Shown here piece after piece: positions 1 to 6,029 of a DNA stretch of 6,151 nt (its first letter is position 1; every line of letters starts with the position of its first letter). Made by a program: the position numbers and the translations under genes. The notes beneath the pieces were generated by a model, which was not told where the DNA came from, did not search any database, and worked only from the letters and a program-made list of their open reading frames with translations. Origin of the DNA: J061 sp003695725 [NCBI: Candidatus Schekmanbacteria bacterium] (GTDB lineage: Bacteria > Schekmanbacteria > GWA2-38-11); contig RFHX01000071.1 in assembly GCA_003695725.1 (NCBI GenBank), positions 1-6,151 on the forward strand, in the 5' to 3' direction.

Positions 1-94
1 ACAGCATAATACTTATCTATCGTAGTCCCGTCTCCAAGCTGTCCATCACCATTTGCGCCCCACGCCCAAACTGTTCCATCTGATTTTAATGCAA
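1..94 (-). repeat. RCC1 DNA repeat, copy A
   Basis: This stretch matches 379-472 at 93 of 94 bases; the single difference is base 19 (a here, g at 397). It encodes blade 4 of the RCC1 protein, and the mismatch changes Thr to Ile at residue 229. The repeat probably continues past the left edge. Confidence 0.9.
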
Positions 95-704
95 CTGTAT
101 GTAAATAACCTGCTGAAATCGCTAAAACATCGCTTAACGCATTGCCTTGCGCATCAATTACTTGTACTGGATTTAATCTGTCTGTCGTGGTCCCGTCTCC
201 AAGCTGTCCATCACCATTTGCGCCCCACGCCCAAACTGTTCCATCTTCCTTCAATGCAACATTAAAACTACCACCTATATAACCACCTCTTTGACCTCTA
301 GACATCGCTCCTATACCTTCACCTTTAGAAATCGCTGATACTCCAGTAAAAGGATTTCCTGATTCATCCAATACCTGAACAGCATAATACTTATCTGTCG
401 TAGTCCCGTCTCCAAGCTGTCCATCACCATTTGCGCCCCACGCCCAAACTGTTCCATCTGATTTTAATGCAAGTCCATCGATTCCACCTGCAATATCAGA
501 AACATCTTTAAGAGCCTCGCCTGATTCTTCAAATATCTGGACAGGATTAAATCTATTATCTCCCCAAACCCACACAGTCCCGTCATCCTTTAAAAGACAC
601 CCCCCATAACGCGTAAGAGATATTTTAGGAGTAACTGCAAAGGCATTAGAACCAATTAATAATAGTATTAACAGATTAAAAAAAATATATTTTTTCTTCA
701 TCAT
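1..704 (-). CDS. Secreted RCC1-repeat (beta-propeller) protein, N-terminal part
   Basis: The first 234 codons are present and the gene runs off the left edge. I read it directly from the sequence. Residues 1-23 form a signal peptide: a KKK start, a hydrophobic stretch [11 protein letters not shown], and a cleavage site SNAFA before VTPK, so the protein is exported. Four RCC1-type motifs follow, each built on [12 protein letters not shown], with the DGTVW tryptophans at W45, W87, W158 and W213. Copies 2, 3 and 4 continue into [13 protein letters not shown]; copy 1 is degenerate and lacks that tail. RCC1 repeats fold as blades of a seven-bladed propeller, usually a binding surface; the ligand here is unknown. 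Blade spacing is 42, 71 and 55 residues, and the 71-residue spacing reflects a glycine-rich insert near residues 128-146. A second ATG follows at once (MM), so the start is uncertain by one codon. No good Shine-Dalgarno is visible. Function cannot be given beyond an exported repeat protein. Confidence 0.9.
   Translation of the reverse strand, partial: MMKKKYIFFNLLILLLIGSNAFAVTPKISLTRYGGCLLKDDGTVWVWGDNRFNPVQIFEESGEALKDVSDIAGGIDGLALKSDGTVWAWGANGDGQLGDGTTTDKYYAVQVLDESGNPFTGVSAISKGEGIGAMSRGQRGGYIGGSFNVALKEDGTVWAWGANGDGQLGDGTTTDRLNPVQVIDAQGNALSDVLAISAGYLHTVALKSDGTVWAWGANGDGQLGDGTTIDKYYA
181..246 (-). repeat. RCC1 DNA repeat, copy B (core only)
   Basis: This 66-base core matches 394-459 with one mismatch (base 189, g against a), which is synonymous. 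Outside the core it diverges from copies A and C. It encodes the [17 protein letters not shown] part of blade 3. Confidence 0.88.
379..472 (-). repeat. RCC1 DNA repeat, copy C
   Basis: This copy matches copy A over 94 bases with one mismatch and encodes blade 2. Identity reaches third codon positions, so it reflects recent duplication or gene conversion rather than protein-level selection alone. Offsets are 213 bases (71 codons) from copy B and 378 bases (126 codons) from copy A, so the frame is kept. Confidence 0.9.
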
Positions 705-715
705 AAAAAGATCTT

Positions 716-744
716 ATAATAAAGACATTGCTGAAAAAAATCAA
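716..744 (-). promoter_or_regulatory. Candidate promoter of the RCC1 gene
   Basis: On the minus strand a TTGATT -35 box (739-744) is followed by 17 bases and a TATTAT -10 box (716-721). Transcription would begin near 709, only about five bases before the ATG at 704. The region is AT-rich, so chance matches are likely. Read-through from the toxin gene, which ends at 758, is an alternative. Confidence 0.4.
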
Positions 745-757
745 AAACCGCTTTTTC

Positions 758-1384
758 TCACTTTTCAATTTCCGGATAATTTCTGACTTCGATTATTATT
801 TTTTTCTTAATATTTTTCCAATCAACAGATTTTAGCATAACGGGCATCGGCTCTTCCTCTGCATCATCAAAAAAAACCAAACTCTTCAAGATATGCATTT
901 TGTTATATTTTGTTTTGCTATATTTCTTTTCAAAAAAACTCAAAAGTTCTTCAAGTGAATATTTTTCAAGAAGAAAGAAAAGATCAATAAAATCTTTTTT
1001 GCATCCGCGAGAGGAAATAGCAGATATCTTCATAGCCGCAATATCGCGAATATCAGCAAGTTTAATATTTTCAAAGTCAATGAGGGGATAAAGCAGGTCA
1101 TAATCATAATGAAAAAAACTAACTTTAACTTCATCTAAAACTATATCCAATGTCCTATTATCTTCATAGACAACTATATATTCTCCTAGATTAGACAATT
1201 CTTTTCTAATGTCAGGGACTGAAAAAGAACCTTTTGAAAAAAAATCCAGATCTATGGATTGTCTGTGCCCGATTTGAATGGCAAGAGAAGTCCCGCCTGC
1301 CAAATAAAAATCTGAAACAAATCTTAGCGATCTTATTTTCGCCAAAAGGGATTTTGTTTTTTCATTGATTGCTTTTGTGTACAT
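758..1384 (-). CDS. AbiEii/AbiGii-type nucleotidyltransferase (toxin-like)
   Basis: This 208-residue protein carries the hallmarks of the AbiEii/AbiGii family (DUF1814), whose characterised members are nucleotidyltransferase toxins in abortive-infection toxin-antitoxin systems. Visible motifs are GGTSLA at 30-35, HRQSIDLDFF at 40-49 (the D45-x-D47 metal-binding pair), KVSFFHYDYDLL at 87-98, K119 in AAMK, R126 in SSRG, and KKDFID at 129-134. These cover the nucleotidyltransferase core. At 208 residues it is shorter than many AbiEii proteins (roughly 300) but normal for the compact subgroup. The opening MYTKAINEKTK is typical, which supports the ATG at 1384. No Shine-Dalgarno is apparent. The first 52 bases overlap the end of the upstream gene in another frame, so translation may be coupled. 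Sampled composition is AT-rich (13 of 60 G+C at 901-960). The nucleotide and target are unknown. Members of this family outside defence loci are common, so a toxin role is inferred. Confidence 0.9.
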   Translation of the reverse strand: MYTKAINEKTKSLLAKIRSLRFVSDFYLAGGTSLAIQIGHRQSIDLDFFSKGSFSVPDIRKELSNLGEYIVVYEDNRTLDIVLDEVKVSFFHYDYDLLYPLIDFENIKLADIRDIAAMKISAISSRGCKKDFIDLFFLLEKYSLEELLSFFEKKYSKTKYNKMHILKSLVFFDDAEEEPMPVMLKSVDWKNIKKKIIIEVRNYPEIEK

Positions 1385-1626
1385 AACGGTTTTTGAATAT
1401 CAAAATACAAACAAAAGAAATTAATTGATTTGGGATCAAGTTTGTCTATTTTTTTTTGAAAAACCTTTTTGACTTCATTAATCCCGTATGTCCTCATCAT
1501 CCACTGGAAGTCATCGATATCTCCGCGAGACAAAATTCGTTCGATAATAAAATTCCGGTTTCTCTTCAGGTCAACTTTATCAGCATCAACATCCCAAAAA
1601 AGATAAGGCTTTTTAAGAGGGTCCAT
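1333..1626 (-). CDS. Small DUF6922-like protein, likely partner/antitoxin of the AbiEii-type gene
   Basis: This 97-residue protein opens with MDPLKKPYLFWDVD (FWDVD at 10-14), then has IIERILSRGDIDDFQWMMRTYG near 27-48 and a SINFFCLYFDI stretch near 67-77. I recognise this as the small family usually called DUF6922, often found just upstream of AbiEii-type nucleotidyltransferases. The match is from memory and not from a search. It overlaps the downstream gene by 52 bases, so the tail after about residue 80 (lysine- and glutamine-rich) is encoded by DNA that also encodes the toxin N-terminus. That tail is probably less constrained. Unlike classical AbiEi antitoxins (about 200 residues with a winged helix), it is short and shows no obvious helix-turn-helix. 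An antitoxin role rests on position and co-occurrence only. No Shine-Dalgarno precedes the ATG. Confidence 0.8.
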   Translation of the reverse strand: MDPLKKPYLFWDVDADKVDLKRNRNFIIERILSRGDIDDFQWMMRTYGINEVKKVFQKKIDKLDPKSINFFCLYFDIQKPLCTQKQSMKKQNPFWRK

Positions 1627-1632
1627 ATTTTG

Positions 1633-1660
1633 CTTATACCATAAAAGAAAAGTTTATCAA
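1633..1660 (-). promoter_or_regulatory. Candidate promoter of the toxin-antitoxin-like pair
   Basis: On the minus strand, TTGATA (1655-1660; five of six against TTGACA), a 16-base spacer and TATAAG (1633-1638; five of six against TATAAT) form a good sigma-70-type promoter. Only six bases separate the -10 box from the ATG at 1626, so transcription would start at or next to the start codon. That fits the missing Shine-Dalgarno and suggests a leaderless mRNA. The promoter lies just beyond the terminator of the upstream operon, giving the pair its own transcription. Confidence 0.6.
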
Positions 1661-1705
1661 ATAGCGAAGTAAAATGTCTCAGAGCAAAACTGAAATATTC
1701 ATCAT

Positions 1706-1743
1706 AAAAAAATTCCTTCTCCCTGCTAAAGAGAGAAGGAATT
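1706..1743 (-). terminator. Rho-independent terminator of the AOR operon
   Basis: A perfect 11-bp inverted repeat, AATTCCTTCTC (1711-1721) against GAGAAGGAATT (1733-1743), encloses an 11-base loop. On the minus strand the stem runs straight into a run of seven T residues (the last two stem bases plus 1710-1706). On the plus strand no T tract follows, so it acts on minus-strand transcripts. It sits 27 bases past the AOR stop codon and ends the four-gene unit. Confidence 0.88.
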
Positions 1744-1770
1744 ATCTGATAATCGATTTATATTTATCTA

Positions 1771-3561
1771 CTATTCAATGCCAAGCTCGGCAAGTTTTTC
1801 TTTTGTTGGCACACCGTTTTCGTCCCAGCCGCGCGCTGTATAATAATCGTTCAGCATCTTTTCAAAATCCACGGTCAACCCAGCAGAAGGTCCTGAAGGA
1901 AGAGGTTCACTAATGACACGAGGAGGCAGGGAATCATCTTTTCTTGTAAATCCAGCTTGCACATTAAACAGTCGTTCTACATTCCAAATTCTCTCTCCAG
2001 CCTTCACATAATCTTCATATGAAAAATTTTCACCTGTTGCTGCGCTCAAAATCTTTGCAAATGGTTCATGCTGAACGACAACTGTTGCAAACATACAGGC
2101 CCCGGTGGCGTCAATTGCAGCATTCAAGTTTTGAAAATCCCTTGCAAGCTCACCCTTCCCTTCTTCTGTCTTTGATTTAACCTTCTTGGGAATTCCAAAA
2201 ACTTCGGCAAAAACCGTAGCTCCTCTTGTATGGTCACCGCCGCGCGGATTTGTTGAATAGGTAAGCGCCATTCCTTTTGAACCTCGTGGGTCATAGGCGG
2301 AAATTTCCATTTTCTTGGATGTCATTGAAATTTCAGGCACCCCATATTTTTCTGCAAGGCGGTAGCTTCCAAGAGCAAGCTCATCGCCGAATCCTTCACG
2401 AAGTCCTGTTTTCCTTGTAAGTTCAACCATCGCTTTTGCATCACCAAATTTGAGCTCCATCCCCACATCGTTCTTTGTAAGTTTACCCTTCTCATAAAGC
2501 TCCATTGCTGTTGCAATCGTTACGCCGACAGAGATACTGTCCATACCAAGTTCATTGCAGATGAAATTGGCTTTTGCAATAGCATTGATATTGTCGATAT
2601 TGCATGCCGACCCAAAAGCATAAATAGTTTCATACTCGGGACCTTCACCATAGCCCTCAAAACCTTCTTCTGTTACTCTACTTACTCTCCCACAGCCAAG
2701 AACACAACCATGACAGCTCTTTTTTCTAACCAAAATCTTATCTCTTATGGCTTGCCCATTTATGTTATTTGCTCCTTCAAATACGCCTTCGCGATAATTA
2801 TTGGTAGGAAAGATGCCTACTGCATTACAGTAATCAACTGCCATAGATGTGCCGAAATAGCCATAACCTTTGGCTACATCACCCTTAAAAAGCGCTGCCA
2901 TTTCAAGGCTTGCTTCTCTGAACCCCTCTGCAGCTGAAAACCCCTTTGTACCATGAACAGCTATTGCTTTGAGATTTTTGGAACCCATCACAGCGCCTAC
3001 ACCTGACCTTGCCGCAGAACGGTTTGTATCATTTATGATTGCAGACATTAGTACGAGTTTTTCTCCTGCCGGCCCAATGCAGGCAACTTTAGCCCTTGGA
3101 TCTGTCTTTTCCCTGACCAGCCGTGTTGTTTTATGCGTATCCTGACCCCATATTTCGCCTGCATCTCTCAATTCAACTTTGTCGTTTTGAATCCAAATAT
3201 ATGTTGGCTTTTCAGCTTTTCCTTCAATTATTATGCCGTCATATCCTGCTGCTTTAAGCTCAGGGCCCCAATAACCTCCTGAATTCGAACATGCAATAGT
3301 ACCTGTCTGAGGAGACTTCGTCACTACCATAAACCGCGCCGCACAAGGAGCACCTGTTCCTGTAAGTGGTCCGGTAAATATAAACATCTTATTTTCCGGT
3401 GAAAACGGATCAACCTTGGGATCAACTTCATCAAGCAGCATCTTTGAGCCGATTCCTCGCCCTCCTATATATTTCTTTGCCAACTCCTTATCCAAATCTT
3501 CAACTTTATGTGCACCTTCTGTAAGATTTATTCTTAATATCTTTCCTGTCCATCCTTTCAT
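1771..3561 (-). CDS. aor: Aldehyde ferredoxin oxidoreductase, catalytic subunit
   Basis: This 596-residue protein belongs to the tungsten/molybdenum AOR family, which oxidises aldehydes to acids, or reduces acids in reverse, with ferredoxin as electron partner. It is cytoplasmic; no signal peptide is seen. The N-terminal domain (about 1-205) opens with GKILRINL and includes ARFMVVTKSPQTG and SNSGGYWGPELKAAGYDG. R76, N93 and A183 fall at the same numbers I recall for cofactor-contacting residues in Pyrococcus furiosus AOR. The C-terminal domains hold C283-x2-C-x3-C290 and C489 for one [4Fe-4S] cluster, GPEYET (307-312), LGMDSIS with D341, YDPRG (423-427), RGGDHTRG with H444, and D484 in DATG. 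Length is normal and nothing is missing. An ATG at 3648 would add 29 arginine-rich residues unlike the family. The ATG at 3561 is better: it has a full AAGGAGGT ribosome-binding site and a 4-base ATGA overlap with the ferredoxin stop. The substrate cannot be read from the sequence; many family members remain uncharacterised. Confidence 0.95.
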   Translation of the reverse strand: MKGWTGKILRINLTEGAHKVEDLDKELAKKYIGGRGIGSKMLLDEVDPKVDPFSPENKMFIFTGPLTGTGAPCAARFMVVTKSPQTGTIACSNSGGYWGPELKAAGYDGIIIEGKAEKPTYIWIQNDKVELRDAGEIWGQDTHKTTRLVREKTDPRAKVACIGPAGEKLVLMSAIINDTNRSAARSGVGAVMGSKNLKAIAVHGTKGFSAAEGFREASLEMAALFKGDVAKGYGYFGTSMAVDYCNAVGIFPTNNYREGVFEGANNINGQAIRDKILVRKKSCHGCVLGCGRVSRVTEEGFEGYGEGPEYETIYAFGSACNIDNINAIAKANFICNELGMDSISVGVTIATAMELYEKGKLTKNDVGMELKFGDAKAMVELTRKTGLREGFGDELALGSYRLAEKYGVPEISMTSKKMEISAYDPRGSKGMALTYSTNPRGGDHTRGATVFAEVFGIPKKVKSKTEEGKGELARDFQNLNAAIDATGACMFATVVVQHEPFAKILSAATGENFSYEDYVKAGERIWNVERLFNVQAGFTRKDDSLPPRVISEPLPSGPSAGLTVDFEKMLNDYYTARGWDENGVPTKEKLAELGIE

Positions 3562-4043
3562 AATGCCTTTACCTCCTTCAGTTTCTCTGCTAAAGTTGTA
3601 AAAAGTTTCTCTCTTTCTGCCCTTTCTTCCTCTGTTATTTCTCTCCATTCTATTGCACGGTCTTTACAAAATTTGACACATTCAGGTTCGCCGCCGCAAA
3701 AGTCGCACTTGATCGCATGTCCAAAATCATCGTAAGCAAAGATATGTTTTATTGGGCACTCATCTATACAGGCGCCACATCCTGTGCATTCTTCTTCATT
3801 GATTGTAACAACCCCTGTATCCTCATTCTTTTCAATTGCTCCTACTGGACAGGCAGGCAAACAAGGTGGGTCATCACATTGGAAACAGGTTATCGGATAG
3901 TAAGACTGCTCCTCTTCAAATTCAACAGCTTTGATCTTTGAATAAAAACTTGTAAAAACATTAAAATGCTTATTCGAACATGCTGTTTCGCACCTTTTAC
4001 ACAAAGTGCATCTCTTAGGATTAAAGTGGATAACATTTGGCAT
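3558..4043 (-). CDS. Ferredoxin-type electron-transfer subunit with four [4Fe-4S] sites (AorA-like)
   Basis: This 161-residue protein has exactly sixteen cysteines in four groups: C12, C15, C18, C22; C53, C56, C61, C65; C86, C89, C92, C96; and C113, C116, C122, C126. This is the arrangement of four-cluster subunits such as HycB and DmsB, and of the small AorA subunit of multi-subunit AORs (Aromatoleum type). Clusters in such proteins are usually ligated across groups. There is no signal peptide or membrane segment, so it is cytoplasmic. Residues 137-161 form a charged, probably helical tail (ITEEERAEREKLF onward). Its stop overlaps the AOR start by four bases (ATGA), implying translational coupling and a physical complex, with this subunit carrying electrons to or from AOR. 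GGAGGG (4053-4058) lies nine bases before the ATG. No flavoprotein subunit gene (AorC) is found in the window, so the final electron partner is unknown. Confidence 0.93.
   Translation of the reverse strand: MPNVIHFNPKRCTLCKRCETACSNKHFNVFTSFYSKIKAVEFEEEQSYYPITCFQCDDPPCLPACPVGAIEKNEDTGVVTINEEECTGCGACIDECPIKHIFAYDDFGHAIKCDFCGGEPECVKFCKDRAIEWREITEEERAEREKLFTTLAEKLKEVKAL
3571..3578 (-). promoter_or_regulatory. Strong ribosome binding site fixing the AOR start
   Basis: AAGGAGGT on the minus strand is a full eight-base match to the usual 16S anti-Shine-Dalgarno core. It lies nine bases before the ATG at 3561, inside the end of the ferredoxin gene. It supports 3561 rather than the longer ORF start at 3648. 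Confidence 0.85.
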
Positions 4044-4071
4044 AAAGAAAAACCCTCCGCTTTATAAATTC

Positions 4072-5193
4072 TCATCCCAACATTTCAAGTGCAAATTTTA
4101 TCTCGTCTCTTATATCCTCATCCTCTTCATTATTCAATGCAGAATTTAATAAATCACGAGATTTTCTACCTCTAATTCTACCAAGTGCCCAAGCTGCATA
4201 ACCTCGAGCTTTATTTGGCCCGGCATTCAGAATTTCGCCAAGGGGTTCAACTGCCCGCTCATCTTGAAAATTACCTAATCCAATTGCGGCATTTCTAATC
4301 AAATATTTTTTATCCATTAGAAAGAATCCCATAAGAGTCATTGCAAAGCCTCTTTCCCAATCTTCATCGCTGATTTTCAATACATCAAGCATTTTAGGAT
4401 GCATTAGTTCCATCGAAACCTCAAAATCTTCAAGAGGAGTAAGATTTTTGTTCTTCGGACAGACATCACGGCAAATTGTACAGCCTTCTCCAAGAAGATT
4501 TCCGCAATTTTCGCGAATTTCATAAGGAATAAAATGTTTGTTATGGCCAAGATGAAAGTCGATGCACTTTGTCATATCGCAGACATAAGGAGTGCTCAAT
4601 GCATTGGTGGGACATGCTTTCATACAAAGGTCGCATTTACCACAATCCATATCGAGCGGACTGTCCGGTTCAAGGTCTGCATCTGTAATATATCCTGATA
4701 GCGATATCCAAGCGCCATATTTAGGATGCTGAATTATGGCATTTTTCCCATAGAAACCGACTCCGCATTTGGAAGCCATCAGTTTTAGAGGGAAACCGCC
4801 TGCAGTCAGGGAAAAACACTGATATCCCCTATCCTTTAAAAAATCGATTATCTTTGCATTGCGCTCGCCATTGTTTTGAAGATAATTTGTATTCACATGA
4901 GTGGCTTCTGCACAGCCAAGTAAATCCCTTTTACATTGCTCATAAGTATATACTTTCTCGATATATGCTGGAGATCCCGTGATTATAACAGATTTCGCTT
5001 CAGGCAGAAAATCTTTTGGTTGAAAAACAGTATCTATTCCTCCGGAAAGCGGTGTCGCCTTTGCAAAAATCCTTTGCACAGCGGCAATTCTTTCATAATC
5101 CTCTGAAGGATAATCCTCCGGCGCCACTACTCCAACAAGGGGTATTCCTACCTCGTTTTTTACATAATCTACGAATTCATTTTTTAGGGTCAT
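4072..5193 (-). CDS. QueG-like iron-sulfur protein with C-terminal HEAT repeats (COG1600-type), divergent
   Basis: This 373-residue protein has the layout of epoxyqueuosine reductase (QueG): an N-terminal domain that in QueG binds cobalamin (about 1-175), a double [4Fe-4S] domain, and C-terminal HEAT-like repeats. The eight expected ligands are visible as C184, C187, C190, C194 and C210, C238, C241, C245. YLIRNAAIGLGNF (297-309) and GYAAWALGRIRG (331-342) are HEAT helices. GVGFYGKNAII (144-154) and LSGYITDADLEP (165-176) match the QueG pattern GLGWxGKxxxL and LGEILTDLxLPP. It is divergent, though: the ARYARGRDYH-type N-terminal motif of true QueG is not seen, and the CISYxTIE segment reads CIDFHLGHN (210-218). 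Cysteines C205 and C230 are extra. QueG reduces epoxyqueuosine in tRNA, but here the gene sits in an AOR operon, so a different reductase or electron-transfer role is likely. CTCCC (5201-5205; GGGAG on this strand) lies seven bases before the ATG. Cytoplasmic. Confidence 0.85.
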   Translation of the reverse strand: MTLKNEFVDYVKNEVGIPLVGVVAPEDYPSEDYERIAAVQRIFAKATPLSGGIDTVFQPKDFLPEAKSVIITGSPAYIEKVYTYEQCKRDLLGCAEATHVNTNYLQNNGERNAKIIDFLKDRGYQCFSLTAGGFPLKLMASKCGVGFYGKNAIIQHPKYGAWISLSGYITDADLEPDSPLDMDCGKCDLCMKACPTNALSTPYVCDMTKCIDFHLGHNKHFIPYEIRENCGNLLGEGCTICRDVCPKNKNLTPLEDFEVSMELMHPKMLDVLKISDEDWERGFAMTLMGFFLMDKKYLIRNAAIGLGNFQDERAVEPLGEILNAGPNKARGYAAWALGRIRGRKSRDLLNSALNNEEDEDIRDEIKFALEMLG

Positions 5194-5214
5194 AACCTTT
5201 CTCCCAATTAATTT

Positions 5215-6000
5215 CTAAAACTTCGCTAAAGGAGGCAGTATTGCGCCAAGAAGGGCTTCAGCAGGTATTCCCTTTTTTAATCCAAATATCGTCCCATCAT
5301 CTTCAAGAAGAGTCCACTGCACCCACTCACCATGCTGTTTAAGTTTGCAGTTTATGTCGTCATCTGTATATTTTTGATCTTTTCTCTTCTCAGTTAACTC
5401 TCTTACAAGTTTGATATAAGTCTCTCCCATATCCTTATAAAAGGGGAAATCCTCTGCTTCAAGATGAAATGAATATATCCCGGCATGACTTCCAACTTTT
5501 TCTCCTGAATATTTTGATTTGAAGAAATCAGCCCTAACCTTCTGAAGAGAGTCATAGCTTTTGCCATGCCTTTTGCAGAGCTCTTTCATTGCATCAGCAA
5601 AGTATTTTATGTCTTCTTCAGTGTCAAAATAAGGTTTAATGTCAGTACCGCCTGCCAACACTACCTTGTCAGTTATATTTGCCCGAAGTTCAATATACGC
5701 TTTTGGAATGTGCGGATTTACAGGGAAAAAATGAAGTTCCAATACCATTGCATCAGCAGTGCTTCCCTGTTGTCCCAATTCTTCTGCAAGCACAGGAGGT
5801 GTTTCTATTTTAAGGTCGCAGTAAATAGATGTAGCTTTGTCAAAGGTCTCACCCTCAGAACGGTTCAGATAAAGTGGTCCCATCGGCGTATCAAATTTTT
5901 TTTTGACAATTTCTGAAGACGGATTATAGGTAGAGCAGATTTTTTCATATTCGCCAATCATCTGTTGCAGAAAATCGACTACCTCATCTTTTGTAAGCAT
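5215..6000 (-). CDS. Divergent HemF-like (coproporphyrinogen III oxidase family) protein
   Basis: This 261-residue protein aligns by eye along most of aerobic coproporphyrinogen III oxidase (HemF), which decarboxylates two propionates using oxygen. Shared segments are ETFDKA (51-56, HemF VFEQA), NPHIP (95-99) with R106, AGGTDIKPYF (116-125, HemF GGGFDLTPFY) with D120, EED (128-130), DDGTIFGL (234-241, HemF DRGTLFGL) and AEALLGAILPPL (247-258, HemF TESILMSMPPL). Many signature residues are gone. The two histidines of the HPxNPxxPTxH motif read F92 and Y102, the HR pair reads YS (164-165), FFDD reads YSFH (176-179), and the three arginines around RRGRYVEF and DRG read H223, E225 and D235. The C-terminal 30 or so residues of HemF are absent. 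So it probably keeps the fold but not the classical reaction. It is the first gene of the operon; AGGAGGG (6007-6013) sits six bases before the ATG. Cytoplasmic. Confidence 0.82.
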   Translation of the reverse strand: MLTKDEVVDFLQQMIGEYEKICSTYNPSSEIVKKKFDTPMGPLYLNRSEGETFDKATSIYCDLKIETPPVLAEELGQQGSTADAMVLELHFFPVNPHIPKAYIELRANITDKVVLAGGTDIKPYFDTEEDIKYFADAMKELCKRHGKSYDSLQKVRADFFKSKYSGEKVGSHAGIYSFHLEAEDFPFYKDMGETYIKLVRELTEKRKDQKYTDDDINCKLKQHGEWVQWTLLEDDGTIFGLKKGIPAEALLGAILPPLAKF

Positions 6001-6029
6001 AAATATCCCTCCTATTTGAATTATGAAAA

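Noticed and set aside
53-265. Plus-strand 70-residue ORF with an internal repeated RPTPKLFHL segment.
   Set aside because: The repetition is only the complement of the RCC1 DNA repeats; the minus-strand frame has a signal peptide and family motifs.
1-472. The regularly spaced repeats as a CRISPR array.
   Set aside because: Spacings are unequal (165 and 213 bases) and in frame, the repeats are too long, and they encode RCC1 blades.
743-756. AAAAA-CCGC-TTTTT hairpin near the toxin-gene stop as a terminator.
   Set aside because: The stem is only five A-T pairs with no GC, and it overlaps the stop codon region; too weak to call.
3562-3648. Extension of the AOR protein by 29 residues from an upstream ATG at 3648.
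   Set aside because: The added stretch is arginine-rich and unlike the family N-terminus, and overlaps the ferredoxin gene. The ATG at 3561 has a full AAGGAGGT site and the ATGA overlap.
3890-4075. 61-residue minus-strand ORF starting with an ATGA overlap on the QueG-like stop.
   Set aside because: It is another frame of the ferredoxin gene, whose sixteen ordered cysteines show which frame is real.
5566-5916. 116-residue plus-strand ORF.
   Set aside because: It is the complement of the HemF-like gene and has no recognisable motif; the minus-strand frame aligns with HemF and has a strong ribosome-binding site.
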